64,000 nucleotides of DNA from assembly GCA_047601185.1 (NCBI GenBank), contig JASGJS010000001.1:1054001-1118000 (forward strand), in the 5' to 3' direction. Numbering within the stretch: the stretch's first letter is position 1; each line of letters begins with the position of its first letter. Below the pieces are notes generated by a model, which saw only the letters and a program-made list of their open reading frames with translations, ran no database searches and was not told the DNA's origin. Both the position numbers and the translations under genes were made by a program. Below, piece by piece: positions 9,198 to 17,149 of this stretch. This DNA comes from JASGJS01 sp047601185. GTDB taxonomy: Bacteria > Pseudomonadota > Gammaproteobacteria > JAURND01.

Positions 9198-9721
9198 CAG
9201 GCCAACATATTGTCATCATAGGATTTAAACATGTCGGTAAATCCTTATTGGGCCGGTTATTAGCCACCAAATTAAAGCGGGTCTTTATTGATTTAGATCG
9301 AGCGGTGCAAAGGTTGCATCAATTTGAAACCCACGAAGACTTAAATTGTCGGGCGATCATGCAAAAGTGGGGGGTGGAATATTTTCAAAATCTGGAGCAT
9401 GAAGCCTTAAAACAAATGTTGGAGGTTGCCACCCCTTCGGTGATTTCTTTAGGAGGAGGCACGCCCTTAAACCCCCAGAACCCGCCGCTTCTGCAATCCC
9501 ATCAAGTCATCTTGATTAAAGGAGAGCCAGAAGTGGTCTTTGCCCGAATCATGGCCAAGGGAAAACCTGCATTTTTTCCCGATGATCAGGATCCACACGA
9601 TTTTTTTCTGGCTTTATGGGCAGAACGCCATAAAATCTATGAAAAATTGGCTAAAATTACGGTAGAAAATGACACGAGTGTTGAATTAACTTTAGAGAAG
9701 ATATTAAGGTCTTTACGATGA
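9194..9721 (+). CDS. aroK: Shikimate kinase
   Basis: AroK phosphorylates shikimate with ATP. The 175-residue protein has a P-loop GFKHVGKS at residues 10-17, the DLDRAVQ shikimate-binding Asp, the VEYFQNLEHEALKQM region and the LGGGTPLN motif of the family. The frame can be extended upstream into aroA, but the ATG overlapping the aroA stop (ATGA) gives the family length. Its last bases again form an ATGA with the DAHP synthase gene, so translation of all three genes is probably coupled. Confidence 0.9.
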   Translation: MTGQHIVIIGFKHVGKSLLGRLLATKLKRVFIDLDRAVQRLHQFETHEDLNCRAIMQKWGVEYFQNLEHEALKQMLEVATPSVISLGGGTPLNPQNPPLLQSHQVILIKGEPEVVFARIMAKGKPAFFPDDQDPHDFFLALWAERHKIYEKLAKITVENDTSVELTLEKILRSLR

Positions 9722-10758
9722 ATTATACGATTATTAAGAAATTACCCCCAGTAGAAGAAATTCTGCGCACCATGCCATTATCACCGGCTGGATATGCGCG
9801 TATTGAAGCGGACAAAGAGGACGTTAAAAATATCATTGCCGGACGTGATCCGCGGTTATTAATGATTGTGGGTCCTTGCAGTGCCTGGCCCAAACCTGCG
9901 GTATTAGCCTATGCCGAAAAATTATTGCGTTTAAACGAACAAGTCAAAGACCAGTTAAAGCTCATCATGCGGGTGTATATCCAAAAACCGCGCACGACGA
10001 AGGGATGGACAGGCCCCGTCAATCAACCCGATCCATTCACTTATCCCGATATTGAAGCGGGTATTCGTTATACGCGCGAGATGATGATCAAAGTGATCGA
10101 GATGGGGTTGCCGATCGCGGATGAAGCGTTATTTACGCACAATGCTGAAGGGTTTTTAGAATTATTATCGTGGGTTGCCATTGGGGCACGGAGTGCAGAA
10201 GATCAAGAACACCGTATTTTTGCTTCCGCGATTGATTGCGCAGTCGGATTAAAAAATCCCACCCATGGCTCATTGCAAGTAGGTGTGAATAGCATCATTG
10301 CCGCTCAACATCCCCATGTCGCGGTATTTGATGGCTATGAAGTCCAAACCCATGGCAATCATTATGCCCATTTAGTGCTAAGAGGCAGTCAGTCAGGCCC
10401 TAATTATTCCGTCGAACATATTGAAACGGTGCAACGGTTATTTCAAGCGCATAAAATTTTAAATCCCGCCATTATGATTGATGCCAGTCACGATAACTGT
10501 TTAATCAATGGCAAAAAGGATTATAATTTGCAAGCTGATGTGGTGTTAACTGTGATGGAGAACTTGCGGCAGCGTCCAGAACTGCGTCAACTGGTTAAAG
10601 GATTTATGTTGGAAAGTTTTTTACTTCCCGGCAATCAAAAAGTCGATGAAAAAAATCCTTTGGCATTAAATGTAGAAGGATTATCGATTACGGATCCTTG
10701 CTTGAGTTGGCCTCAAACGGAGCAATTATTATTACAGCTTGCAGAAAAGTTTTTCTAA
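9718..10758 (+). CDS. aroG: 3-deoxy-7-phosphoheptulonate (DAHP) synthase, class I
   Basis: This is the entry enzyme of the shikimate pathway, condensing PEP and erythrose 4-phosphate. The 346-residue protein is near the 350 of the E. coli isozymes. Visible motifs are IVGPCSAW, RVYIQKPRTTKGW (PEP and metal site), GARSAEDQEHR, GLKNPTHGSL, VLRGSQSGPNY and MIDASHDN. The isozyme type (Phe-, Tyr- or Trp-sensitive) cannot be settled by eye, so aroG is used only as the class name. It is the last gene of the ilvE-aroA-aroK operon. Confidence 0.93.
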   Translation: MNYTIIKKLPPVEEILRTMPLSPAGYARIEADKEDVKNIIAGRDPRLLMIVGPCSAWPKPAVLAYAEKLLRLNEQVKDQLKLIMRVYIQKPRTTKGWTGPVNQPDPFTYPDIEAGIRYTREMMIKVIEMGLPIADEALFTHNAEGFLELLSWVAIGARSAEDQEHRIFASAIDCAVGLKNPTHGSLQVGVNSIIAAQHPHVAVFDGYEVQTHGNHYAHLVLRGSQSGPNYSVEHIETVQRLFQAHKILNPAIMIDASHDNCLINGKKDYNLQADVVLTVMENLRQRPELRQLVKGFMLESFLLPGNQKVDEKNPLALNVEGLSITDPCLSWPQTEQLLLQLAEKFF

Positions 10759-10811
10759 AAGTTTGCTAGAGGGTATCTTCAGGGGTGCTTCTTGATTCTT
10801 GCACAGACTTA

Positions 10812-10859
10812 CTACCTCGACGTCCCGCCTACTTGATAGCGGGATCTCATGGGTGTACC
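10812..10859. repeat. Family A repeat, single arm
   Basis: It begins ctacctcgacgtcccgcc and ends gggtgta, matching one arm of the full element at 3591-3757. No second arm is seen before aroB. The remainder of the gap to aroB holds no gene. Confidence 0.8.
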
Positions 10860-10922
10860 ATCTAAGTTTACACGTAGTGCGGTAAGCTAAGCTTTTCAAA
10901 TGAGTACAAATATAGGTATTTC

Positions 10923-12047
10923 ATGTCCCTTACCATTAAAATTCCGGCCATCGCCGCAAAATCCTATCAAATCCATCTTGAGCCTGATTTATTAGCACAG
11001 CTTCCTCAAAAATTAACAGCATTTTCCGGATTTTCCCGCATCGTCATCATCACCGATCAAACGGTCAAAAAATATTACGCTCAGACCTTATTAAAAATAC
11101 TCAAAACTCAAAACACTCCAACTTTTTTATACGATTTTCCTGCCGGTGAAAAATATAAAACGATAAAAACAAAACAGAAATTAGAAAACCAAATGCTCAA
11201 AGCCGGCTTAGGACGAGATACACTTTGTCTCGCAGTGGGTGGCGGTGTAGTAGGCGATATGACGGGCTTTATTGCAGCAACCTATATGCGCGGTATTCCC
11301 TATATTCAAGTGCCAACAACCTTATTGGCCATGGTGGATAGCAGTGTCGGGGGCAAAACAGGCATTAACACACCTTACGGTAAAAATTTATTAGGCGCAT
11401 TTTGGCAGCCATTGGCTGTATTTGCTGATCTCAATTGTTTAAATACGTTACCATTGCCACAGCGAGTGAATGGCCTCATTGAAGCCGCTAAAATTTTTCT
11501 CACCCACGATGCAAAATATTTTGGCTATTTGGAAACCCATTTATCTAAAATTTTGTCTGGTGATGTCAAATTATTAGGCAAAATAATAAAACGTGCGGTG
11601 TATTGGAAAGCTAAAGTGGTCAAGCAAGACCCGCACGAAAAAAATCTGCGCAGTGTGTTAAATTTTGGTCATACTATTGGACATGCGTTAGAACAAGTTT
11701 CAAATTATAAGTTATTACATGGCTATGCGGTGGGATATGGAATCCTCATCGAAGCTAAAATGTCTCAGCATTTAGGGATTTTACCTGCACAAGACTATCA
11801 AAGAATTATCGACTTCTTTGCTAAACTGGAGATCACAGCCCGAGATTTGAAAAAAATTCCGGTTAAAAAAATCCTTCAAACCACTAAAATCGATAAAAAA
11901 GCCACAGCAGAAGGGGTAAAATATGTCTTGCTGAAACAGATTGGCCAATATTATCATGAGCAAGACCAAGTGGCTCAGTTAGTCGCAGATTCTGTAGTAG
12001 CAAGCGCTTTTAGGTCTATTGAGAGGGAAATCAATGTCAGGCAATAG
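10923..12047 (+). CDS. aroB: 3-dehydroquinate synthase
   Basis: AroB cyclises DAHP to 3-dehydroquinate using NAD and a divalent metal. The 374-residue protein has the NAD block CLAVGGGVVGDMTGFIAATYMRG, the VPTTLLAMVDSSVGGKTGIN segment, NLLGAFWQP, and metal ligands in GLIEAAKIF (the usual Glu), FGHTIGHALE and LLHGYAVGYG. GLIEAAKIF has Ala-Ala-Lys where most have AEVIK or EVVK, a small difference. It overlaps aroC by 14 bases. Confidence 0.94.
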   Translation: MSLTIKIPAIAAKSYQIHLEPDLLAQLPQKLTAFSGFSRIVIITDQTVKKYYAQTLLKILKTQNTPTFLYDFPAGEKYKTIKTKQKLENQMLKAGLGRDTLCLAVGGGVVGDMTGFIAATYMRGIPYIQVPTTLLAMVDSSVGGKTGINTPYGKNLLGAFWQPLAVFADLNCLNTLPLPQRVNGLIEAAKIFLTHDAKYFGYLETHLSKILSGDVKLLGKIIKRAVYWKAKVVKQDPHEKNLRSVLNFGHTIGHALEQVSNYKLLHGYAVGYGILIEAKMSQHLGILPAQDYQRIIDFFAKLEITARDLKKIPVKKILQTTKIDKKATAEGVKYVLLKQIGQYYHEQDQVAQLVADSVVASAFRSIEREINVRQ

Positions 12048-13113
12048 TTTTGGACAGCTGTTTAAAATCACCACCTGCGGGGAATCGCATGGGGGTGCAG
12101 TAGCCGTTATCGTCGATGGTTGCCCGCCGAATTTTCCGCTGAACGAAACCGATATCCAACAAGAACTGGACCGCAGAAAACCTGGTCAAAGCGCCATCAC
12201 CACCCCCCGCAAAGAACAAGATCAAATTCATATTTTATCCGGTGTATTCGAAGGAAAAACCACTGGCACGCCGATTTTATTATTGGCGTATAATGCAGAT
12301 ATGCGTCCCGAAGATTACGCCATATTAAAGACACTCTATCGCCCTTCTCATGCCGATTTTACGTATCATATGAAATACGGCCATCGGGATTTTCGAGGGA
12401 GTGGTAGAGCCAGTGCCCGTGAAACCTTAGCGCGCGTTGCAGCCGGCGCCATTGCCAAAAAATATTTGAAAGAAAAATTAGGTGTAGAAATTTTAAGTTA
12501 TGTAGAACAAGTCGGGTCGCTTCGTGCTGAAATTGATTATCGTACAGTGACGATGGAGGCTATTGAAGCCAATATTTTGCGATGCCCACACCCTTTAGCG
12601 CAAGAGATGATCCAATTAGTCGAAACCGTTCAAAAAGCACAAGATTCGATCGGTGGCGTGATTAAATGTGTCATTCGCCATACTCCTATCGGTTTAGGTG
12701 AGCCGGTATTCGATAAATTATCGGCGGATTTGGGCAAGGCGATGTTGAGCATTAATGCCGTGAAGGGATTTGAAATCGGCTCAGGATTTGCCGGTGTAAG
12801 TTTACGCGGCAGTGAGCATAATGATCCTTTTATGATGGTGGATGGAAAGCCCAAGACCAAAACCAATTATGCGGGTGGCACATTGGGGGGTATTTCAACG
12901 GGAGAGGATATTTATTTTAGAGTGGCTTTTAAACCCGTAGCGACGATCGGATTACCCCAGCAAACGGTGACTTTGGATGATGAGGCCATCGAGTTAGCGG
13001 CAACAGGTCGGCATGATCCATGCGTTTTACCACGGGCTGTGCCAATTGTAGATGCGATGGCGGCTTTGGTAATAATGGATCATTATTTGCGGCATAGAGC
13101 GCAAAAGATTTAA
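12034..13113 (+). CDS. aroC: Chorismate synthase
   Basis: AroC removes phosphate from EPSP to make chorismate, using reduced FMN. The 359-residue protein matches family length. Motifs are GESHGGAVAVIVDGCPP at the start, RRKPGQSAITTPRKE, RPSHADFTYHMKYG, DFRGSGRASARETLARVAAGAIA, and the C-terminal GRHDPCVLPRAVPIVDAM. GAGAGG precedes the ATG. A nearby in-frame start at 12019 is less likely, because the family starts at SGNSFGQLFKITTCGESHG. Chorismate feeds both the Phe/Tyr branch just downstream and the trp operon 13 kb away. Confidence 0.97.
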   Translation: MSGNSFGQLFKITTCGESHGGAVAVIVDGCPPNFPLNETDIQQELDRRKPGQSAITTPRKEQDQIHILSGVFEGKTTGTPILLLAYNADMRPEDYAILKTLYRPSHADFTYHMKYGHRDFRGSGRASARETLARVAAGAIAKKYLKEKLGVEILSYVEQVGSLRAEIDYRTVTMEAIEANILRCPHPLAQEMIQLVETVQKAQDSIGGVIKCVIRHTPIGLGEPVFDKLSADLGKAMLSINAVKGFEIGSGFAGVSLRGSEHNDPFMMVDGKPKTKTNYAGGTLGGISTGEDIYFRVAFKPVATIGLPQQTVTLDDEAIELAATGRHDPCVLPRAVPIVDAMAALVIMDHYLRHRAQKI

Positions 13114-13114
13114 G

Positions 13115-13208
13115 GTATCCATTCAGTACATCCTAAGGGAAGCTTGAACTTAGAAGGCAGGAGGCGTCGTCCTCGCAGGATGCGGGGATCCAGTCTGCAG
13201 GAAGCAAC
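13115..13208. repeat. Family D repeat, single arm (copy D1)
   Basis: It starts gtatccattcag and contains aggaggcgtcgtcctcgc and ggggatccagtctgcag, matching the left arm of the two complete elements at 37.2 and 60.9 kb. The inverted right arm is missing. It separates aroC from the prephenate dehydratase-like gene. Confidence 0.8.
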
Positions 13209-13230
13209 TCTTATAACTTCGAGATTTTTA

Positions 13231-13875
13231 ATGACAGTTTCGCAAACTTTAGGCATCTCCGGTGAACCTGGCTCTTTTTCAGAAGAGGCCGCCAGTCGTT
13301 ATGCCGCAAGCGTAGGCATGACATATGAATTCGTTTATCTCACCGATATGGAAAAAGTGTTAGCAGCTGTAGCAGAAAAGCGCGTTGATTTCGGCATTTT
13401 TCCCGTCGTGAACTTGCGCGGCGGATTGGTCAAAATGGCTTTCGAAGCGATGGGAAAATATCCGTTTAAATTAATTGATGATTTGTGGTTAGATGTGCAT
13501 CAGTGTTTATTAATTAAAAAAAATTTTTCAATTGCTGATATTTGTCAAGTGGCATCACATCCGCAAGCATTAGCGCAATGTCAAACCTATTTAAAAACTT
13601 TACATCCCATTGAATTAATTGAATGGTCAGATACAGCGCAGGCTGCCAAAGATTTAGCAGAAGGAAAGTTGGCAGAAACGACGGCGGTGATCGCACCAGC
13701 CCGCTCTGCAGAACTATACGGACTGGAAGTTGTAGCAAGTAACATTCAAGACCAACAACCTAATTTAACTGCGTTTATTATTGTAAAATCCACGGAGAAT
13801 CTCCATGAAATTCGGCATTATAGGCTTTGGGCGATTCGGAAAATTATGGGCAAATGCCTTACTGCCGTTTGGTGA
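13231..13875 (+). CDS. Prephenate dehydratase-like protein without ACT domain
   Basis: The 214-residue product aligns by eye with the catalytic domain of PheA-type prephenate dehydratase: GISGEPGSFSEEAASRYA (usual GPxGSYS.AA), a FGIFPVVNLRGG segment where PIENSxxG is usual, HQCLLIKK, and NLTAFIIV at the TRF catalytic motif. Thr is kept but Arg is replaced by Ala. There is no ACT regulatory domain. The last 70 bases overlap tyrA in another frame. I start at ATG 13231; earlier in-frame codons come from the D1 repeat. Context (aroC, tyrA, chorismate mutase, aminotransferase) fits phenylpyruvate formation, but the changed motifs leave catalysis unproven. Confidence 0.7.
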   Translation: MTVSQTLGISGEPGSFSEEAASRYAASVGMTYEFVYLTDMEKVLAAVAEKRVDFGIFPVVNLRGGLVKMAFEAMGKYPFKLIDDLWLDVHQCLLIKKNFSIADICQVASHPQALAQCQTYLKTLHPIELIEWSDTAQAAKDLAEGKLAETTAVIAPARSAELYGLEVVASNIQDQQPNLTAFIIVKSTENLHEIRHYRLWAIRKIMGKCLTAVW

Positions 13876-14542
13876 AGTTTGTGCCTGTGAAAAAAATTTC
13901 AATCAGCCCGATCCACAAGCACACATTAAAATGGTCAGTTTGGAAGAAGTCACTCAAGCGGATGTGGTTTTTTTATTGGTGCCGATTTCAGAATTAGAGG
14001 CTTGCTGTCAACAAATTAAATCCCTATTAAAACCGGATGCATTAGTCATCGATTGTTGTTCAGTAAAAGTCTATCCCGCGAAAATTTTAGAAACAACTTT
14101 GTCAAACACCCAGCCTATTATCGGCACGCATCCTTTATTTGGCCCAGACTCTGCACAGCGTAAGGGTGGATTGGCAACGCATAAAATTGTGGTGTGTCCG
14201 CTGCGATGCTCCTCAACGCAGCAACATACAATAGAAAACCTATTTTCGCAAATGGGATTGAGTGTGTTGAACGCCACACCCGATGAACATGATAAGTATA
14301 TGGCTAACTCCCAAGCGCTCGTCCATTTTATTGGCAGAGGCCTGGCGAGCTTAAATCTCGAACCGCAACAAATCGCCACCCCAGACTTTCAAGCCTTGTT
14401 AAACATCAATAAAATGGTCGTGAATGATTCGTGGCGATTGTTTTTAGATATGCAGCATTACAATCCTTATGCGCAATTGATGCGGAAAAAATTTGTGAAT
14501 CAATTGTTGCAGATTGAAAAGTCGTTAGGGGTGTGTGATTGA
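13805..14542 (+). CDS. tyrA: Prephenate dehydrogenase (TyrA family)
   Basis: TyrA oxidatively decarboxylates prephenate to 4-hydroxyphenylpyruvate on the way to tyrosine. The 245-residue protein begins with a Rossmann loop GIIGFGRFGKLWA, then DCCSVKVYPAKIL, IGTHPLFGPDSA with the conserved catalytic His, and the QALVHFIGRGL helix. It is short, with no ACT or chorismate mutase domain. Its GGAG ribosome site and the adjoining CTCC can pair (13794-13804) just before the ATG. As it overlaps the upstream gene by 71 bases in a different frame, translational coupling is likely. Confidence 0.85.
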   Translation: MKFGIIGFGRFGKLWANALLPFGEVCACEKNFNQPDPQAHIKMVSLEEVTQADVVFLLVPISELEACCQQIKSLLKPDALVIDCCSVKVYPAKILETTLSNTQPIIGTHPLFGPDSAQRKGGLATHKIVVCPLRCSSTQQHTIENLFSQMGLSVLNATPDEHDKYMANSQALVHFIGRGLASLNLEPQQIATPDFQALLNINKMVVNDSWRLFLDMQHYNPYAQLMRKKFVNQLLQIEKSLGVCD

Positions 14543-14544
14543 AT

Positions 14545-14747
14545 GCGGGAAAAGCAGCGGGCTAGCAGCCCGCGCTCCCAAATCTTGCGCCATTCGTTGT
14601 AGAGCGCCAAAGGATGATTTTCTGCCTTCTTAAGCTTTTTGGTTTGAACGATAGCATTCCAATGTTTGACAATCGCTCTAACTTGGGTGAGGCTCGAGCT
14701 TGGGAGCGCGGGCTGCTAGCCCGCTGCTTTTCCCGCGGGACGTCGAG
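14545..14747. repeat. Family B element with outer A-type end (copy B2)
   Basis: This is an inverted-repeat element: tgcgggaaaagcagcgggct at the left pairs with agcccgctgcttttcccgc at the right, and the right side continues into gggacgtcgag, the reverse complement of the family A end. The interior is closely similar to the copy at 36.45 kb. No gene is seen between tyrA and the chorismate mutase gene apart from this element. Confidence 0.85.
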
Positions 14748-14772
14748 TAAGATTAAGATTAGGAGAATTTTT

Positions 14773-15036
14773 ATGCAAGAATTAATAACGTTACGAGAAC
14801 AGGTTCAAAATCTAGATCGACAAATTCTAGAACTACTAGCGCGCAGGAAAGCGCTAGTGATCCAAATTGGTCATCTTAAATCAGCTCAAAACATGCCTAT
14901 TTTTGATGCGCAACGTGAACAGACATTAATCAAAGAATACCAAAATCTAGCTGAGCAATACCAATTATCTGAGTCATTCATCGCACAATTATTTCAACAT
15001 ATTTTTGCCTATGCGCGCGAAGTGCAATCATGTTAA
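14773..15036 (+). CDS. Chorismate mutase, AroQ type, stand-alone
   Basis: The 87-residue all-helical protein converts chorismate to prephenate. It shows LREQVQNLDRQILELLARRKAL at the start with the conserved active-site Arg and Lys positions, then IGHLKSAQNMPIFDAQREQ and the closing helix FIAQLFQHIFAYAREVQ. AGGAGA lies before the ATG. The frame is open further upstream only through the B2 repeat. Being unfused to either PDT or TyrA, it supplies prephenate to both; it overlaps the aminotransferase gene by 7 bases. Confidence 0.9.
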   Translation: MQELITLREQVQNLDRQILELLARRKALVIQIGHLKSAQNMPIFDAQREQTLIKEYQNLAEQYQLSESFIAQLFQHIFAYAREVQSC

Positions 15037-16328
15037 TTCAACCCGCGATCACCTTACCGAAAGAATCCGCCACCGTAGCCATCAACAGTCTCGCGCGTTT
15101 AAAAATCGCGCAAGGTGAAAAAATTTATAATTTAAGTGCAGGGGAGCCGCAATTACCCACTGATCCACTGATTCAACAAGCTGTCATAGCAGCCATGCAG
15201 CAAGGACAAACGTTATATCCACCTGTGGCTGGGTTGCCTGAATTAAGAACGCAAGCCGCACAGTGGATGAACGAACGTTATGGCGCTGCTTTCGATGCTG
15301 CACAATGTCTCGTCGTCAATGGCGGCAAATTTGGCATATATTTGTTGTTGCAATTACTCTTATCTCCACAGTCTGATGTGTTGATGCAAGCCCCTTATTG
15401 GGTTTCTTATCCTGCATTAGTGCAGTTATTTGGTGGAAACCCTGTCATCATTCCCACCCAACCTCATCACCATTGGAAGCTATCACGCGCCTTATTAGAA
15501 CAATATTGCTCGCCGCAATGCCGCATACTATTATTAAACAGCGCCAGTAATCCTACCGGAACTGTTTATACCCGTGAGGAGTTAGCCGAATTGTTAACCT
15601 TTGCCGCCGAAAAAAATTTATGGGTCATTGCCGATGAAGTGTATAGTGAGTTAACCTATGACCAAACCGATTTTGTGTCATGTGCCAGTTTTCCTGAACA
15701 TCGTGATCGCGTCATCATCATTCAAAGTTGCTCCAAAAATTTTGCGATGACGGGTTGGCGGGTAGGCTTTGTGTTTGCCCCAGAAGAGTTGATTCGCGCA
15801 TTAACCATTTTAGTCGGACAAAGCACTAGTGGCGTTACCACCGTGTCGCAATGGGCTGCATTAAGTGCGATACGCAATGCCACTCAAATCACTGCGTCGA
15901 TTAAAAATGCCATGCAAACTCGTCGAAATATATTAGTAGATGCCCTCAAGCGACAATTCCAGTGTGACATCGACCTACCAGCTTCAGCGTTATATCTCTT
16001 CTTGTCGCTACAGGCCTTAGGTGTCGATTCACTAAATTCTATACAGTATTGTGAAAGAGCGTTACAACAATTGAATGTAGCGATGGTGCCTGGTGTTGCC
16101 TTCGGACAAGAAGGCTATGTGCGGCTATCTTTCGGCGGCGCACCGGAGGATTTGGTGGCTGGCATTGAGCGGCTGAAGTCTGATCTAAGTCTCATACATC
16201 AAGCATTCGACAGAAAAAAATTTGCTTCGCAACTACGTCAAGCTCGTCAGGACCTAAAAAAAGGGAAATCTGTTATGGATGAATTACGCAAAGAAAAAGG
16301 AAAAGGCGACTCATTCAAATCTTCTTAG
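15030..16328 (+). CDS. Class I/II aminotransferase (aspartate/aromatic type)
   Basis: The 432-residue fold-type I PLP enzyme has YPPVAGLPELR, the substrate-side NSASNPTGTVYTREEL, VIADEVYSELTY, the PLP Lys in SCSKNFAMTGWRVGF and VRLSFGG near the end. Its place after chorismate mutase and TyrA suggests it transaminates aromatic keto acids or prephenate, but aspartate aminotransferase activity fits equally. A Lys-rich tail of about 35 residues (RQARQDLKKGKS then ELRKEKGKGDS) extends past the usual end and looks disordered. The gene ends tail-to-tail with the RelB-like gene, overlapping by 4 bases. Confidence 0.85.
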   Translation: MLIQPAITLPKESATVAINSLARLKIAQGEKIYNLSAGEPQLPTDPLIQQAVIAAMQQGQTLYPPVAGLPELRTQAAQWMNERYGAAFDAAQCLVVNGGKFGIYLLLQLLLSPQSDVLMQAPYWVSYPALVQLFGGNPVIIPTQPHHHWKLSRALLEQYCSPQCRILLLNSASNPTGTVYTREELAELLTFAAEKNLWVIADEVYSELTYDQTDFVSCASFPEHRDRVIIIQSCSKNFAMTGWRVGFVFAPEELIRALTILVGQSTSGVTTVSQWAALSAIRNATQITASIKNAMQTRRNILVDALKRQFQCDIDLPASALYLFLSLQALGVDSLNSIQYCERALQQLNVAMVPGVAFGQEGYVRLSFGGAPEDLVAGIERLKSDLSLIHQAFDRKKFASQLRQARQDLKKGKSVMDELRKEKGKGDSFKSS

Positions 16329-16486
16329 AGTCTAAATGTTTTAAATAATTCATCTACATTTTTTGCTTTGCATGTTTTTCCTTGCTCAGCTTCTTGCATG
16401 GCTTTAAACGTCTTTGCATTTGGAATTTTTATCTTTTTATTCTTAAGTCTATATTCGGTGGCGTCAATACGAAATTTTTTATACAT
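16325..16486 (-). CDS. RelB/DinJ-like antitoxin C-terminal fragment, orphan
   Basis: A 53-residue product carries IPNAKTFKAMQEAEQGKT followed by NVDELFKTF. This matches the C-terminal, toxin-binding part of RelB/DinJ antitoxins (compare IPN, EAI, G-K and VDELFEDL). The N-terminal ribbon-helix-helix half is not present; a longer open frame upstream lies inside greA in another frame and looks like a shadow. The start overlaps the greA stop, so it could be read from the greA transcript. No toxin gene is adjacent. It is either a decayed remnant or a mini-antitoxin. Confidence 0.45.
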   Translation of the reverse strand: MYKKFRIDATEYRLKNKKIKIPNAKTFKAMQEAEQGKTCKAKNVDELFKTFRL

Positions 16487-16955
16487 ACTCCACCTTAAGA
16501 ATCTCGTAAAAACTACTGCCTCCCGGTGTTTTAACTTCCACTTCAGCGCCGACTTTTTTGCCGATGAGTGCGCGTGCAATGGGCGAGCCGATTGAAATTT
16601 TGCTCAGTTTAATATCGGCTTCTTCTTCGCCTACGATTTGATAAGTCTGTTCTTGGTCGGTATCTAAATTGACAATATGGACTGTGGAGCCAAATACGAC
16701 TGTCCCATCATTTTTAATTTTGGTGACATCGATAATTTGAGCATTTGATAAGCGGCTTTGGATGTGGCGGATTCTGCCTTCAATCAATCCTTGCTGGTCT
16801 TTGGCGGCATGGTATTCGGCGTTTTCCTTTAAGTCGCCATGGGCGCGGGCTTCGGCGATGGCTTGCACTACTTGAGGTCGTTGAACTTTTTCTAAGTTCT
16901 CAAGTTCTTTGGTGAGAAGTTGTGCGCCGTGATTGGTCATAGGAATTTTTTGCAT
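16479..16955 (-). CDS. greA: Transcription elongation factor GreA
   Basis: GreA rescues stalled RNA polymerase by stimulating transcript cleavage. The 158-residue protein has the N-terminal coiled coil (LLTKELENLEKVQRPQVVQAI, with the acidic tip ARAHGDLKENAEYHAAKDQQ) and the C-terminal FKBP-like part (VVFGSTVHIVNL, ISIGSPIARALIGKKVGAEVEV, YEILKVEYV). It follows carB in the same direction, as in several gammaproteobacteria, with 194 bases and a large inverted repeat between them. Confidence 0.97.
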   Translation of the reverse strand: MQKIPMTNHGAQLLTKELENLEKVQRPQVVQAIAEARAHGDLKENAEYHAAKDQQGLIEGRIRHIQSRLSNAQIIDVTKIKNDGTVVFGSTVHIVNLDTDQEQTYQIVGEEEADIKLSKISIGSPIARALIGKKVGAEVEVKTPGGSSFYEILKVEYV

Positions 16956-17001
16956 AAACTTACCTAATTTTTAATGTAATGATTTAGCACATTCACAACT
17001 T

Positions 17002-17135
17002 AGCCTTTAGAGCTTAATGAGCGCTGGTATTGGCTGATCAGGACGCCGTAAATACTTCCCTGTAGGCTTCCTATAAACATCCATGTTTATAAGACCTTCT
17101 CATCCAATACCAGCGCTCATTAAGCTCTAAAGGCT
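17002..17135. repeat. Unique large inverted repeat between carB and greA
   Basis: Perfect 32-bp arms (17002-17033 and 17104-17135; agcctttagagcttaatgag begins the left arm) surround a 70-bp loop that contains a second palindrome, tataaacatccatgtttata. No other copy is seen in the window. It could be a terminator or RNA-processing site between the two genes, or the remains of a short mobile element. Confidence 0.85.
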
Positions 17136-17149
17136 TGTGCCAAATCTAA

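Noticed and set aside
6992..13113. Whole aro cluster as a recent horizontally acquired island
   Set aside because: No mobility genes, tRNA junction or clear change in base use is seen by eye, and standard repeats of the genome run through it.
13144..13230. N-terminal extension of the prephenate dehydratase-like protein (Arg-rich)
   Set aside because: These codons come from the family D repeat arm; the family homology starts after the ATG at 13231.
16487..16579. Longer version of the RelB-like protein with 31 more residues
   Set aside because: This part lies entirely inside greA in another frame and shows no ribbon-helix-helix pattern.
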